From contig NC_089446.1 of NCBI RefSeq assembly GCF_026210795.1, forward strand, positions 434,001 through 498,000: a DNA stretch of 64,000 nucleotides. Reading direction: 5' to 3'. This DNA comes from Rhizophagus irregularis (Eukaryota; Glomeromycota; Glomeromycetes; Glomerales; Glomeraceae). The notes below the pieces were generated by a model. That model was given only the letters and a program-made list of their open reading frames with translations. It was not told the origin of the DNA and did no database searches. The position numbers and the translations under genes are program-made. The first letter of the stretch is position 1. The number at the start of each line of letters is the position of its first letter. This document shows positions 45,779 through 53,908 of this stretch, one piece after another.

Positions 45779-45795
45779 TGGTGCATGCTCCGAGA
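45779..45795 (+). other. primer-binding-site candidate of Gypsy B
   Basis: TGGTGCATGCTCCGAGA starts two bases after the 5' LTR. It begins with TGG, complementary to a tRNA CCA end, and the following bases would pair with an acceptor stem and part of a T stem. I could not match it to a particular tRNA. Gypsy A has the same two-base spacing before its own candidate. Confidence 0.5.
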
Positions 45796-47400
45796 AAGGA
45801 AATGATCATCATCACATGATTATTGTTATAATGAATATGAAAATTTAATTTCGTTAGTAAGTCACTGATATTATTAATCAATATTTTATTTTAGAATTTA
45901 TTTTTAGATTTCAGGTTTTGACGAGTTCAAAAGGAACCAATAAATCAATGAGGATTTAATGAGTTGAAAACTTGAAAAGGCGAAAGATTGGAGTTTGAAG
46001 TTGTGCAAGTAATCACTTAATCGATAGAAAGCACAAGAATGTTTCTTTCGGGAATAAAGTACCTGAGAAATTTCATAAGGAGATGTGGAAGTTAAAGATA
46101 AATTTTGGAATAAAGATTAATAATGGGAGAACACCAATGTATTATCCGGGGTTCATCTGTGTGGTATGGGTTACCTCTGAGTTTGGATTTTGGATAAATG
46201 CTCGAGATTGGAAAATTTTTATTCTTCGACATTAAAGATTATAACGTATGGGTTACGTCAAATCTGGATACCCAGCTCAATAACGCGCGAATTGCTTTGG
46301 GGACGGGGAATGAAAATTGTAAAGACACCTACTATCAAGAAACATTGAATGGATAAAATGGGACAAACCTGAAAACTGTCGTGCTTTTATTTCAATGTGA
46401 GGTATCTCCAGCGGGTAAAAGATAGAGATAAGCTCAGTATAGGTCCACCAATTTAAGAAAGTTGGTTTAGATGAGTTTTATGGATAGCTGATGACTTTTG
46501 AAACTGGATTTCGGAAGATTAGATTCACCCGTTAAGAGACGAGTCGGCCAACGAAGGAGGAAAAGACTGATATGTTGTATTGTTACAGGTCCTAGGCTAC
46601 ATTTCAGATGAGGGTTCCTGGTGTAGTGTCCTAGTTCACGCTTTCATTACAATGTTCTGTTAAAAGAAGAAAAAATAGAAGGATATTTACACATTAACGA
46701 GCCGTATAATGAACATTACGTGCAGTATTTAATAATAGAGTAAAATCCGAAAAGAAGGACATTTATTTAAAAGAAGAACATTTATTTGAAAAAGAATATT
46801 TATTTGAAAAAGAACATTTATTTGAAAAGAAAGACATTTATCTGAAAAGAACGACATTTTGTGTGTTATAGATTAATTTATATAATATAGAATATATAGT
46901 AAGAAGGATTTATGCGGACGATAAGAAAGATTGGAAATTCGCAAACCTTAAAACTCCAGAATTTTCATAAAGTTTGTGATATGTGAAATTATGGATCTTG
47001 GTGACAAAAAGATGTGACAAAAAGATGTGACAAAAAGAGGTGATAAGTGAAACTATGAATCACGGTGACGAAAAGATGTGACATGTGAAATTAGGGAAAT
47101 CGGTGATAAAAGATAAATTTTATGGCGCAGTAAAAAACCTCCGCAGCCTGAGGAGATCGTGGACTTAGAAAATTTTTTGAAATTTTAAGGCGCAGCAAAA
47201 ATTAATAGTAAAATATGACGAAGTAAATATATAGAACCGAAAGATGGAATCTAAGATTGAAAGAAGTAATCTATTTAAAGATGAAAGAATGTTTAGAAGA
47301 TCAAAAATAGAAATGATAAGAGTGAAATATATATATATAGAGAGAGGAATCCGATTGAGATTCTGGATGGATATTCATAGCAATTTAACTAAAGCATATA
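45796..47400 (+). other. Gypsy B leader region with short tandem repeats
   Basis: No long ORF except one of 63 codons (47244-47435) that overlaps the gag start and looks like chance. 46751-46860 carries about five copies of an 18-20-bp unit (AAAAGAACATTTATTTGA). 47001-47080 carries four or five copies of a GTGACAAAAAGAT unit. Such purine-rich repeats may belong to the packaging or translation leader. A cluster at 47115-47180 (GGCGCAG) is duplicated. Confidence 0.5.
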
Positions 47401-49668
47401 ATGGAATGGTACCATCAATGGGAAAGCGAATATAGAACACATAAAGAGGAACACGAATTAGGAACAGAAGAATTGGACGAATGTTTAAATTGTGAATTAT
47501 GTTATCCAATAGTAGATGAACCAATAGTATTCAAGAAATTTTGGGACGCATTATTTAAATTTGAAGATGCAATAATAATATATAATGACGTAACAATTAA
47601 GGGAGTATTAGATTTATTAAGTATGAACAATTCAGAAAGAGAGGATACAATACATAAAGGAAAATGCAGAGATATAATGGATAGAATAACAGAATCAATA
47701 AGATATAGAATACAACCAAAGATGAAAGAAAAAGGATTACGAACAATTATATTAGTAATTGTAAGAGATTGTATTGAAAGAAATCTGGAGAATGAAGTAT
47801 TTGATAGATTAATTGGAAATCCTGAATTAATAGAACACAAATATATTTTGGAAGATTGGGATGTTGAAAGAAGGTTTGAAAAATTTTGGCAATGGTATAG
47901 AATCACATCAAAAGAAATTGGACCATTACGAGTAAAGACGGGAGCAATAAAGACATTTAGGGAATTACTATATGAAGAAGAAGGAATAGTTATGAATGAA
48001 GAGAAAGTAAAGGAACTAATGTCCGATATAGAATATGAGAACATACATATAGAAAATGTTCACGAATATCACAAGAATATGGTACAGAAGATAATAAGAA
48101 TATTTATAGATACTAGGGGATTTACAAAAGAACCAGAAGATTCAGAAAGTGAGGATAGTCCAGCAAGTTACGAATTGGAAAATGATTCCGAGGAAGAATT
48201 AGAGATAATAATAGGAGATAAATCATGGAAATTTAGTGAATTAAGAAGAAGGTCAAATGTTATGGATGAAGATCAACTGAGGTACATTTGGAAGATAGGA
48301 ATAAAGTTGATGATAGAAATGGATATATTGGTAACGAGAATATTTATGGACAAAATTCAAGAGATAGAGGAATTGGATGAAAGAGAAAAAGAATTGAGGA
48401 TAAAAGAATGGTTAGAAAAAGAAACAATAATGTGTGAAAAATGTGGTAATAGAAGGTTCGAAATGGACGAAGCGGATAGCGAGTGCGGGGAATGTGTTAA
48501 AGAAGCGCAGAAGAATGAACAAGATGAGCTAATAGAATTAAGAAACAACTTAGAAAAATTGGGATATGAAATAGATGTGTCAGAAATTCAAAGAATGAAG
48601 AGTTTTGGGGTAAATAATCGAATAATGGTAACTAAAGAATTTGTGGAAGAATATATGGAAGTGATAGATTTGGAAGATAAAGAATTAAGAAAAGAAATCC
48701 ATAAGTGGTTAAACAAGAATACAACTTGGTGCGAAAGATGTGAAATAAGATGGATGAATGATATGTTTAGATTAGGATGGATGGATGATATGTCTAGAGT
48801 AAGAGGAATGGTATGCAAAGATTGTGAAGAAGAAAATATCGATGAAATTGATGATCGGGTAAAAAGATTACAGAAGATTTTTGAAGATATTGGAACAATA
48901 ATAACTGAAGAAGAATTGTTGAGATTAACTAGTATGGGATATACAGATGGAGAAATTTTAGATAAAGAATTCATTGAAATCTTTCAAGAAAATAAAAATG
49001 AGTCGGAAAAAGAATTGAAGAAAAAGCTAGATAAGTTGTTGAAAGAACAAACAGGAACAATAGATAGTGAAGAAAGTGGCGAAAGAAGCGATAATGAAGA
49101 ATCAGAAGAAGATAATACAGATGATTCAGAAAAGATTGGAGAAATACTAAGTCCGGATGAAAGATGGGATGAAGATATTGAAAATTTTAACGAAGAAGAG
49201 TTTGAAGATGAAGTTGAAAATGTTATAAATAGAGGGGATAGCGACTTAAGTCAAAACTCAGATACGAATAGTTCATTAAATATTAAAAATTCTGACAACG
49301 AAAGTGAATTATCTGATTACAATTTACAAGATTTATTTCAAGAGAATATATTGAAGATGGCAACTGAGGGTCAAATAAAAAGAGTGATAGAAAATGCTTT
49401 AGGTTTTCCAGCAAATACTTTGAACGCAGCAGTAGGAGCAGGAGGAAGTTTGATAGAAAGGATCGAAAATGCAGGAAATGAAGCAGGAGGAACAATTAGT
49501 ATACCACTCTTTTATGGAAGAGAAGATGAAGATGTTACTGATTGGGTTAGACAATTCGAGGTAGCATTTGCAGCAGTCGGAAAAGCAGCGGGGGCTAATG
49601 GCGTAAGACAAGCGGTATACGCAGCAGCACATTTAAGAGGGCAGCAGCACAATGGTATAATGAAATGA
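47401..49668 (+). CDS. Gypsy B pre-gag and gag N-terminal ORF, 755 aa
   Basis: The N-terminus has ECLNCELCYP at residues 27-36, the position where Gypsy A gag has YCIQCYP. Next comes a helical module with FKKFWDALFKF, repeated as FEKFWQWYRITSKEIGPL, which also occurs once in Gypsy A (FEKFWLWISIQ). Residues 330-560 hold two tandem modules of about 99 residues, each with CxxC ... CxxC (C345/C348 and C444/C447 begin them) and a helical EYMEVIDLEDKELRKEIHKWL-like part, suggesting zinc ribbons. An acidic stretch follows, then a gag capsid-like start (IPLFYGREDEDVTDW, about 697). The frame ends at TGA 49666-49668, after which gag continues in the -1 frame. The long pre-gag extension is unusual; its function is unknown. 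Confidence 0.8.
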   Translation: MEWYHQWESEYRTHKEEHELGTEELDECLNCELCYPIVDEPIVFKKFWDALFKFEDAIIIYNDVTIKGVLDLLSMNNSEREDTIHKGKCRDIMDRITESIRYRIQPKMKEKGLRTIILVIVRDCIERNLENEVFDRLIGNPELIEHKYILEDWDVERRFEKFWQWYRITSKEIGPLRVKTGAIKTFRELLYEEEGIVMNEEKVKELMSDIEYENIHIENVHEYHKNMVQKIIRIFIDTRGFTKEPEDSESEDSPASYELENDSEEELEIIIGDKSWKFSELRRRSNVMDEDQLRYIWKIGIKLMIEMDILVTRIFMDKIQEIEELDEREKELRIKEWLEKETIMCEKCGNRRFEMDEADSECGECVKEAQKNEQDELIELRNNLEKLGYEIDVSEIQRMKSFGVNNRIMVTKEFVEEYMEVIDLEDKELRKEIHKWLNKNTTWCERCEIRWMNDMFRLGWMDDMSRVRGMVCKDCEEENIDEIDDRVKRLQKIFEDIGTIITEEELLRLTSMGYTDGEILDKEFIEIFQENKNESEKELKKKLDKLLKEQTGTIDSEESGERSDNEESEEDNTDDSEKIGEILSPDERWDEDIENFNEEEFEDEVENVINRGDSDLSQNSDTNSSLNIKNSDNESELSDYNLQDLFQENILKMATEGQIKRVIENALGFPANTLNAAVGAGGSLIERIENAGNEAGGTISIPLFYGREDEDVTDWVRQFEVAFAAVGKAAGANGVRQAVYAAAHLRGQQHNGIMK

Positions 49669-50993
49669 AAGAAGTAAATGCGGGAAACTTAGTGAATTGG
49701 GCAGATGCAGATAATGATAATGATTTAAAGCATAGAATAAAAAGAAGATTTACCAGAGAGGATGTTAGAAGAAAGAAAATGCTAGAATTAAGAAAAACCC
49801 GACAAGAAACAAGTGAAAGTGTTGAAGAATATACAAGAAGATTTAGACAAATATTAAGAATAGCAACTAGAGGACATGCATTAGCAGATGAATATCAAGT
49901 AGATTTTTACATCGAAGGATTAGAACCAACAATAGGATATCAAGTTAGAAGACAGAATCCAGCGAACTTAAATGGGGCGATAGAAATAGCGGTAAGAGAA
50001 GAAGGTGCAAAAGACGAATTTTTAAGAAAAGCAATAGGAACACCAATTAGTACGAAAATAGATATCGGAAAAGATGACAATAGACAAAATATGTTCGCAA
50101 AACCATTGAACGAAAATTATGAGGACGAATTAGCTGAAATGTTTAAAGAGAAGGCGAAAATTAGTAAATTAGAAAGAATGGTAGCAAATATGGAGAGAAG
50201 ATTAAACAACGATAATAGGGATAGGTATCAACCAAATATGGGAAGGAGATTAAATAATGGTAATAGGAATAGTTATCAATCAAACCAGATTAGGGTACCA
50301 ACATGTTACGGATGTAATAGAGTGGGGCATTATAAGAATAATTGTCCTGAAGGAAGGAAAGCAAGATTAAATATGATAGACGAATATGATGATCAAGAAG
50401 AATACTATTATGATGAATATGGATACAAGGAACCACAATACGGTGAAATGTATTATACACAAGGCTATTACGATGATTATGAAGATAGAGAATTAAATTA
50501 TCATAGTGAATTATACGCAAAAGATGACGCAGTAAAAGGAAGAAGACAATCAAGAAGAACGAGTCCAATAGTGGGATATAAAAACAATGATGAAGGAAGA
50601 AATTTACAAGAAGAATTAAGAGAAGCAGGAAATAGAATGGATGATAGAGAAATACCAACTGGTACAACAGCACCAAATTATATACCTGAACGAACTGAAC
50701 AAAATGGGGATAGACCAATGGGACCAAAAGGAATGAGGTGGAGTAATAAAAGGCAAGCTTATTACGACCCAACAGAAGGACTAAGAAAATGGAGAGAAGC
50801 AGGAGGACCAACAAAGCCCAGAGAATATGGACCAAGACTAACTGACGGAATACCACCTTATGATATTGTGGAAGATGTGAAAAATTGTAGAGCGAATATA
50901 ACATATGGACAATTAGTAAACGGGAATCCTAAGTACCATAAACAATTAAGAGAAGGAACATATAGACCAAGAAGTATAAACGAGAAAAATTGA
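49665..50993 (+). CDS. Gypsy B gag C-terminal part with CCHC zinc knuckle
   Basis: The -1 frame relative to the upstream ORF. The good join is HLRG then AAAQWYNEM, so one G is missing from a GGG run near 49640, or a -1 slip occurs there. It carries the gag helices (VEEYTRRFRQILRIATRG, YQVDFYIEGLEPTIGYQV), a short coiled coil (KLERMVANMERRL) and the zinc knuckle CYGCNRVGHYKNNC (about 50305). A Tyr/acidic tail and a region rich in RPMGPKGMRW come next. It ends at TGA 50991-50993 followed by CTA, with the same frame open into protease. In a working element this protein would be the nucleocapsid. Confidence 0.85.
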   Translation: MKEVNAGNLVNWADADNDNDLKHRIKRRFTREDVRRKKMLELRKTRQETSESVEEYTRRFRQILRIATRGHALADEYQVDFYIEGLEPTIGYQVRRQNPANLNGAIEIAVREEGAKDEFLRKAIGTPISTKIDIGKDDNRQNMFAKPLNENYEDELAEMFKEKAKISKLERMVANMERRLNNDNRDRYQPNMGRRLNNGNRNSYQSNQIRVPTCYGCNRVGHYKNNCPEGRKARLNMIDEYDDQEEYYYDEYGYKEPQYGEMYYTQGYYDDYEDRELNYHSELYAKDDAVKGRRQSRRTSPIVGYKNNDEGRNLQEELREAGNRMDDREIPTGTTAPNYIPERTEQNGDRPMGPKGMRWSNKRQAYYDPTEGLRKWREAGGPTKPREYGPRLTDGIPPYDIVEDVKNCRANITYGQLVNGNPKYHKQLREGTYRPRSINEKN

Positions 50994-50996
50994 CTA
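50991..50996 (+). promoter_or_regulatory. in-frame UGA-CUA between gag and protease (candidate read-through site)
   Basis: The gag frame stops at TGA (50991-50993). The next codon is CTA and the same frame then continues through HSVGTMKDEEKR into the protease. UGA followed by CUA is an established leaky stop context in several RNA viruses and some cellular genes. A stop at exactly the gag/pro boundary, with no loss of frame, is what gag-pro read-through would require. It is a single example, so a nonsense mutation is not excluded. Confidence 0.5.
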
Positions 50997-51002
50997 CACT
51001 CG

Positions 51003-51506
51003 GTGGGAACTATGAAAGATGAAGAGAAAAGAACTACAGCGATGAGAACGGAATTAGAAGTTGAAGATCAATTAGTGAGTGTAATAATAGATACCGGAGC
51101 AGCAGTAAGCGTGATAACAGATAAATTAAGAAGAAGATTGAATATACCTATATTTGGAAAAAGTAAATTTAGATGTACAATAGCAAATGGGCAAAAGATA
51201 GCAGCATTAGGGAAGGCAAATATAACTTTAAGATACAAAGATGAATTAGAGATATTAAGAGACGTTGAAGTAATCGATTCAGAAGAGGAGGATCTAATTT
51301 TGGGAAATGATATATGGAAGCTGTATAATGCAAAAATAAATTTCGAAGATCATACCTTAAGAATAGAAGAACGGGGAGAAATAATAACGATCCCAGTAGG
51401 ATATGAAAGAGAAGCAATATATGAAAGCGAAGAGAGCGAGGACGATGAAGAATATGAAAGTAACGATGAGGGAGAGGTATTCAAAATGCACCAGAATTTT
51501 AAATAG
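51003..51506 (+). CDS. Gypsy B aspartic protease
   Basis: A retropepsin-like domain: SVIIDTGAAVSVITDKL holds the catalytic DTGA (about 51090), with the flap region CTIANGQKIAALGKANI and the second half LILGNDIWKLYNAKI (ILG motif). The ATG at 51012 is probably not a true start; the domain should be made as a gag-pro fusion by read-through of the upstream UGA. An acidic tail (EESEDDEEYESNDEGE) follows. The frame stops at TAG 51504-51506. The RT frame is offset by -1, and the sequence around the change (TTTTAAA) is not a canonical slippery heptamer in this phase. Confidence 0.85.
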   Translation: MGTMKDEEKRTTAMRTELEVEDQLVSVIIDTGAAVSVITDKLRRRLNIPIFGKSKFRCTIANGQKIAALGKANITLRYKDELEILRDVEVIDSEEEDLILGNDIWKLYNAKINFEDHTLRIEERGEIITIPVGYEREAIYESEESEDDEEYESNDEGEVFKMHQNFK

Positions 51507-51541
51507 AGAGTCTTGGCTCTGAAGAGAGAGAGACGGAAAAG

Positions 51542-53623
51542 ATGCTCGAACCAAGTGAAAAATTTATGCAAAAATTAAGTATAGGGAAAGTAGAAGAACC
51601 AATTTGGGAAAATATGGTAAAATTATTATTAGAATACCAAGATATTTTGGAATATGACAAAGAAATAGAAGGAAGAACAAAAGCGGCGCAACATGAGATA
51701 AAAATAAAAGATGGGGTAGAACCAATAAAGCAAAGAAGATACAAAGAAACAGATGAGAAGGCAAAATTTATAAGCGAAGAAGTAGATAAATTATTAAGAC
51801 AAGGAAGGATAAGAAAATCAAAAAGTCCATGGAGTTCACCGGTTACATTAGCAGGAAAGAAAACGGGAAAATATAGATTCTGTATTGATTACAGAAAGTT
51901 AAACAAGATAACTATAATGGATAGTTTTCCTTTACCAAGGATGGATGAATTGTTAGACAAATATAGAAAAGCAAAATGGTTTTCAAGTATAGATTTAGCG
52001 GCGGGATTTAATCAAGTAGAAATGAAAGAAGAAGACAAAGAAAAAACAGCATTTGTATGTTCAAAGGGATTATTCGAATATAATGTAATGCCGTTCGGTT
52101 TAACGAACGCACCAGCAACATTTCAGAGATTAATGGATGAAATATTAGAAGAATACATAAACGATTTTGTGGTAGTATATATCGATGATATTATGATATA
52201 TTCAGAAAATTTAAAAGACCATATGGAACATGTGGAAAAAGTATTAAAGAAGCTACAGGAGAATAATTTGATAATAAAATTAAAGAAATGTAGATTTTTG
52301 GAAAGAAATATAGAATTTTTAGGACATATAGTAGGAAATGATGGATTAAGGCCAGACGATAAAAAGATAGAAAAGATAAAAGAAATGAAGGCACCAACAA
52401 CAGTGAAAGAAGTTAGATCATTTTTAGGACTTTGCTCATATTACAGAAAATTTGTGAAGAATTTTTCAAAGATAGCAAGACCAATAAGTGATTTGAGAAA
52501 GAAGGGAATACCTTTTATTTGGGGAAGAGAACAACAAGAAGCGTTTGAAAAATTGAAAGAAAAGTTAATACAATATCCAATATTGCGACATCCAGATTGG
52601 AAGAAAGAATTTTTATTAATAACAGATGCATCAGGAAAAGGATTAGGCGCAGTATTGAGTCAAAAAGATGAAAAAGGAAAAGAAGTAGTAATAGCATATG
52701 CAAGTAGAAGTTTATTACCAGCGGAAGAAAATTATCCGATAACAGAATTGGAATGTTTAGGAATAGTTTGGGGAATTCAACATTTTCATAAATATTTAAT
52801 CGATAGAAAATTTAAAGTAATAACAGATCACAGTGCATTAAAGGGATTAATGAATGCAAAGATACCAAAAGGAAAAAGAGCAAGATGGGTGATGGAATTA
52901 CAGCAATATAATTTCGAAGTAATACATAGGTCGGGAAAAGAAAATACGAACGCCGACGCATTAAGTAGGTTATTAAAGATAGTAGAGGACCAACCAGAAA
53001 TAGTAATAATTGATGGAGTAGACGGATTAGGGAAAACAAGTATAGTACAAAATTTAATTAAAGAATGGGAAGAACAAGGATTAAAAGTAAGATTCAATAC
53101 TTATAAAAGAAGAAGAAAAGATAAAGATGAATTTCACGAATCAAAGATGGATACAGAATGGAAATTCAGAAAAGAAGTAGTGGAACAAATAAATAGAAGA
53201 ATGGTAGAATACGATGAAGATACAGATATAATAATTTTGGACAAATCACCATATTGTGAATATTATTACCAAAAGACGAAAAGTTTTGACAGAGGATTAA
53301 TTACTCCACATGGAAATCATGAGATGGAGAAAGAAATATTCAGACTGAAAGAAACAATAGATAAATCAATAGTGATATTTTTAGAAAAAGATGGCAATGT
53401 ATGTTGGGAAAATTACATTGGAAGAGAAACAAAGAAAACGGAAAAATCATCATATCCAACATTAAAGAAGGATGAATATTTGGACATGGTTAAAATGTTT
53501 GAAGAAAATCAGAGTGTGTACAAAGATACCAAAAGATACAGTCGAGTAAAAGTTAAAAATGACAATAGTAGTTGGAGAAAAGTATTTAAAGAGGTGGAGA
53601 AATGGAGAAGAACACAGAACTAA
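51542..53623 (+). CDS. Gypsy B reverse transcriptase, RNase H and thymidylate/deoxynucleoside-kinase-like domain
   Basis: One uninterrupted 693-codon frame. Residues about 45-330 are RT: FCIDYRKLNKITIMD, MPFGLTNAPATFQRLM and active site YIDD at 213-216. About 355-477 are RNase H: TDASGKGLGAVLSQ (D362), ELECLGIVW, TDHSAL and the closing NADALSRL (about 470). Then, where Ty3/Gypsy pol has integrase, residues about 485-690 form a P-loop nucleotide kinase: a beta strand EIVIIDG, Walker A GVDGLGKT at 492-499, TYKRRRKD, FRKEVVEQI, a second strand IIILDKSPYCEYYYQ (DK/RS-type motif at 567-569), a third strand SIVIFLEKDG, a lid-like basic segment GRETKKTEK and a C-terminal helix. This is the thymidylate kinase/dNK architecture; DK replaces the usual DR. 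No DDE core or HHCC is present. It might phosphorylate dTMP or deoxynucleosides for reverse transcription (inference). Confidence 0.88.
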   Translation: MLEPSEKFMQKLSIGKVEEPIWENMVKLLLEYQDILEYDKEIEGRTKAAQHEIKIKDGVEPIKQRRYKETDEKAKFISEEVDKLLRQGRIRKSKSPWSSPVTLAGKKTGKYRFCIDYRKLNKITIMDSFPLPRMDELLDKYRKAKWFSSIDLAAGFNQVEMKEEDKEKTAFVCSKGLFEYNVMPFGLTNAPATFQRLMDEILEEYINDFVVVYIDDIMIYSENLKDHMEHVEKVLKKLQENNLIIKLKKCRFLERNIEFLGHIVGNDGLRPDDKKIEKIKEMKAPTTVKEVRSFLGLCSYYRKFVKNFSKIARPISDLRKKGIPFIWGREQQEAFEKLKEKLIQYPILRHPDWKKEFLLITDASGKGLGAVLSQKDEKGKEVVIAYASRSLLPAEENYPITELECLGIVWGIQHFHKYLIDRKFKVITDHSALKGLMNAKIPKGKRARWVMELQQYNFEVIHRSGKENTNADALSRLLKIVEDQPEIVIIDGVDGLGKTSIVQNLIKEWEEQGLKVRFNTYKRRRKDKDEFHESKMDTEWKFRKEVVEQINRRMVEYDEDTDIIILDKSPYCEYYYQKTKSFDRGLITPHGNHEMEKEIFRLKETIDKSIVIFLEKDGNVCWENYIGRETKKTEKSSYPTLKKDEYLDMVKMFEENQSVYKDTKRYSRVKVKNDNSSWRKVFKEVEKWRRTQN

Positions 53624-53832
53624 AATTACAGAACAAATGGAAAGGACCATATTTAATTCACGAAGAATTTGGAAATGGGGCATATAAACTCAAAGAATTG
53701 GATGGAAGAATACTAAAGACACCACAAAATGGAGAATGGTTAAAGAAATTTTATGATCGAGGGGGATTTACACCAAAAATAGTAATTAAAGGAAAAGAGG
53801 TATTCGATAAGACCCGAGTTCGATTCAATTAG
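53602..53832 (+). CDS. integrase C-terminal tail left in Gypsy B
   Basis: This overlaps the end of the pol ORF by 22 bases in the -1 frame. From residue 12 it reads KWKGPYLIHEEFGNGAYKL, ELDGRILKTPQNGEWLKKFY and TPKIVI. The integrase C-terminus of Gypsy A has the same pattern (KWKGPYYIHQVGEKGAYKL ... DGKVLRTPVNG ... EPIIVV). It is therefore the last 60 residues of a Ty3/Gypsy integrase with nothing of its catalytic part before it. It may be a separate small protein from ATG 53602, or the tail of pol after a -1 shift. This segment helps define where the kinase domain was swapped in. Confidence 0.85.
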   Translation: MEKNTELKLQNKWKGPYLIHEEFGNGAYKLKELDGRILKTPQNGEWLKKFYDRGGFTPKIVIKGKEVFDKTRVRFN

Positions 53833-53894
53833 AATTATTACGAACGAGACCCGAGTTCGATTCTTTTAAAGTTATTTGTGAGGTCACAAATAGC

Positions 53895-53905
53895 GAAGAG
53901 GGGGA
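53895..53905 (+). other. polypurine tract of Gypsy B
   Basis: GAAGAGGGGGA lies three bases before the 3' LTR (TGTAAACG at 53909), the expected position for priming plus-strand synthesis. Confidence 0.75.
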
Positions 53906-53908
53906 TAA

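Noticed and set aside
44708-45786. Open frames inside the Gypsy B LTRs (also at 54077-55146) as genes
   Set aside because: They occur identically in both LTR copies, are AT-biased or built on a TTCG microsatellite, and have no domain features.
51490-51510. TTTTAAA as a programmed -1 slippery site between protease and RT
   Set aside because: In the zero frame (AAT TTT AAA TAG) it does not fit X-XXY-YYZ, and a -1 slip gives a TAA at once.
47502-53683. Many long minus-strand ORFs under Gypsy B
   Set aside because: They mirror the purine-rich coding strand (Leu/Ile/Ser/Phe-rich shadows) and have no motifs.
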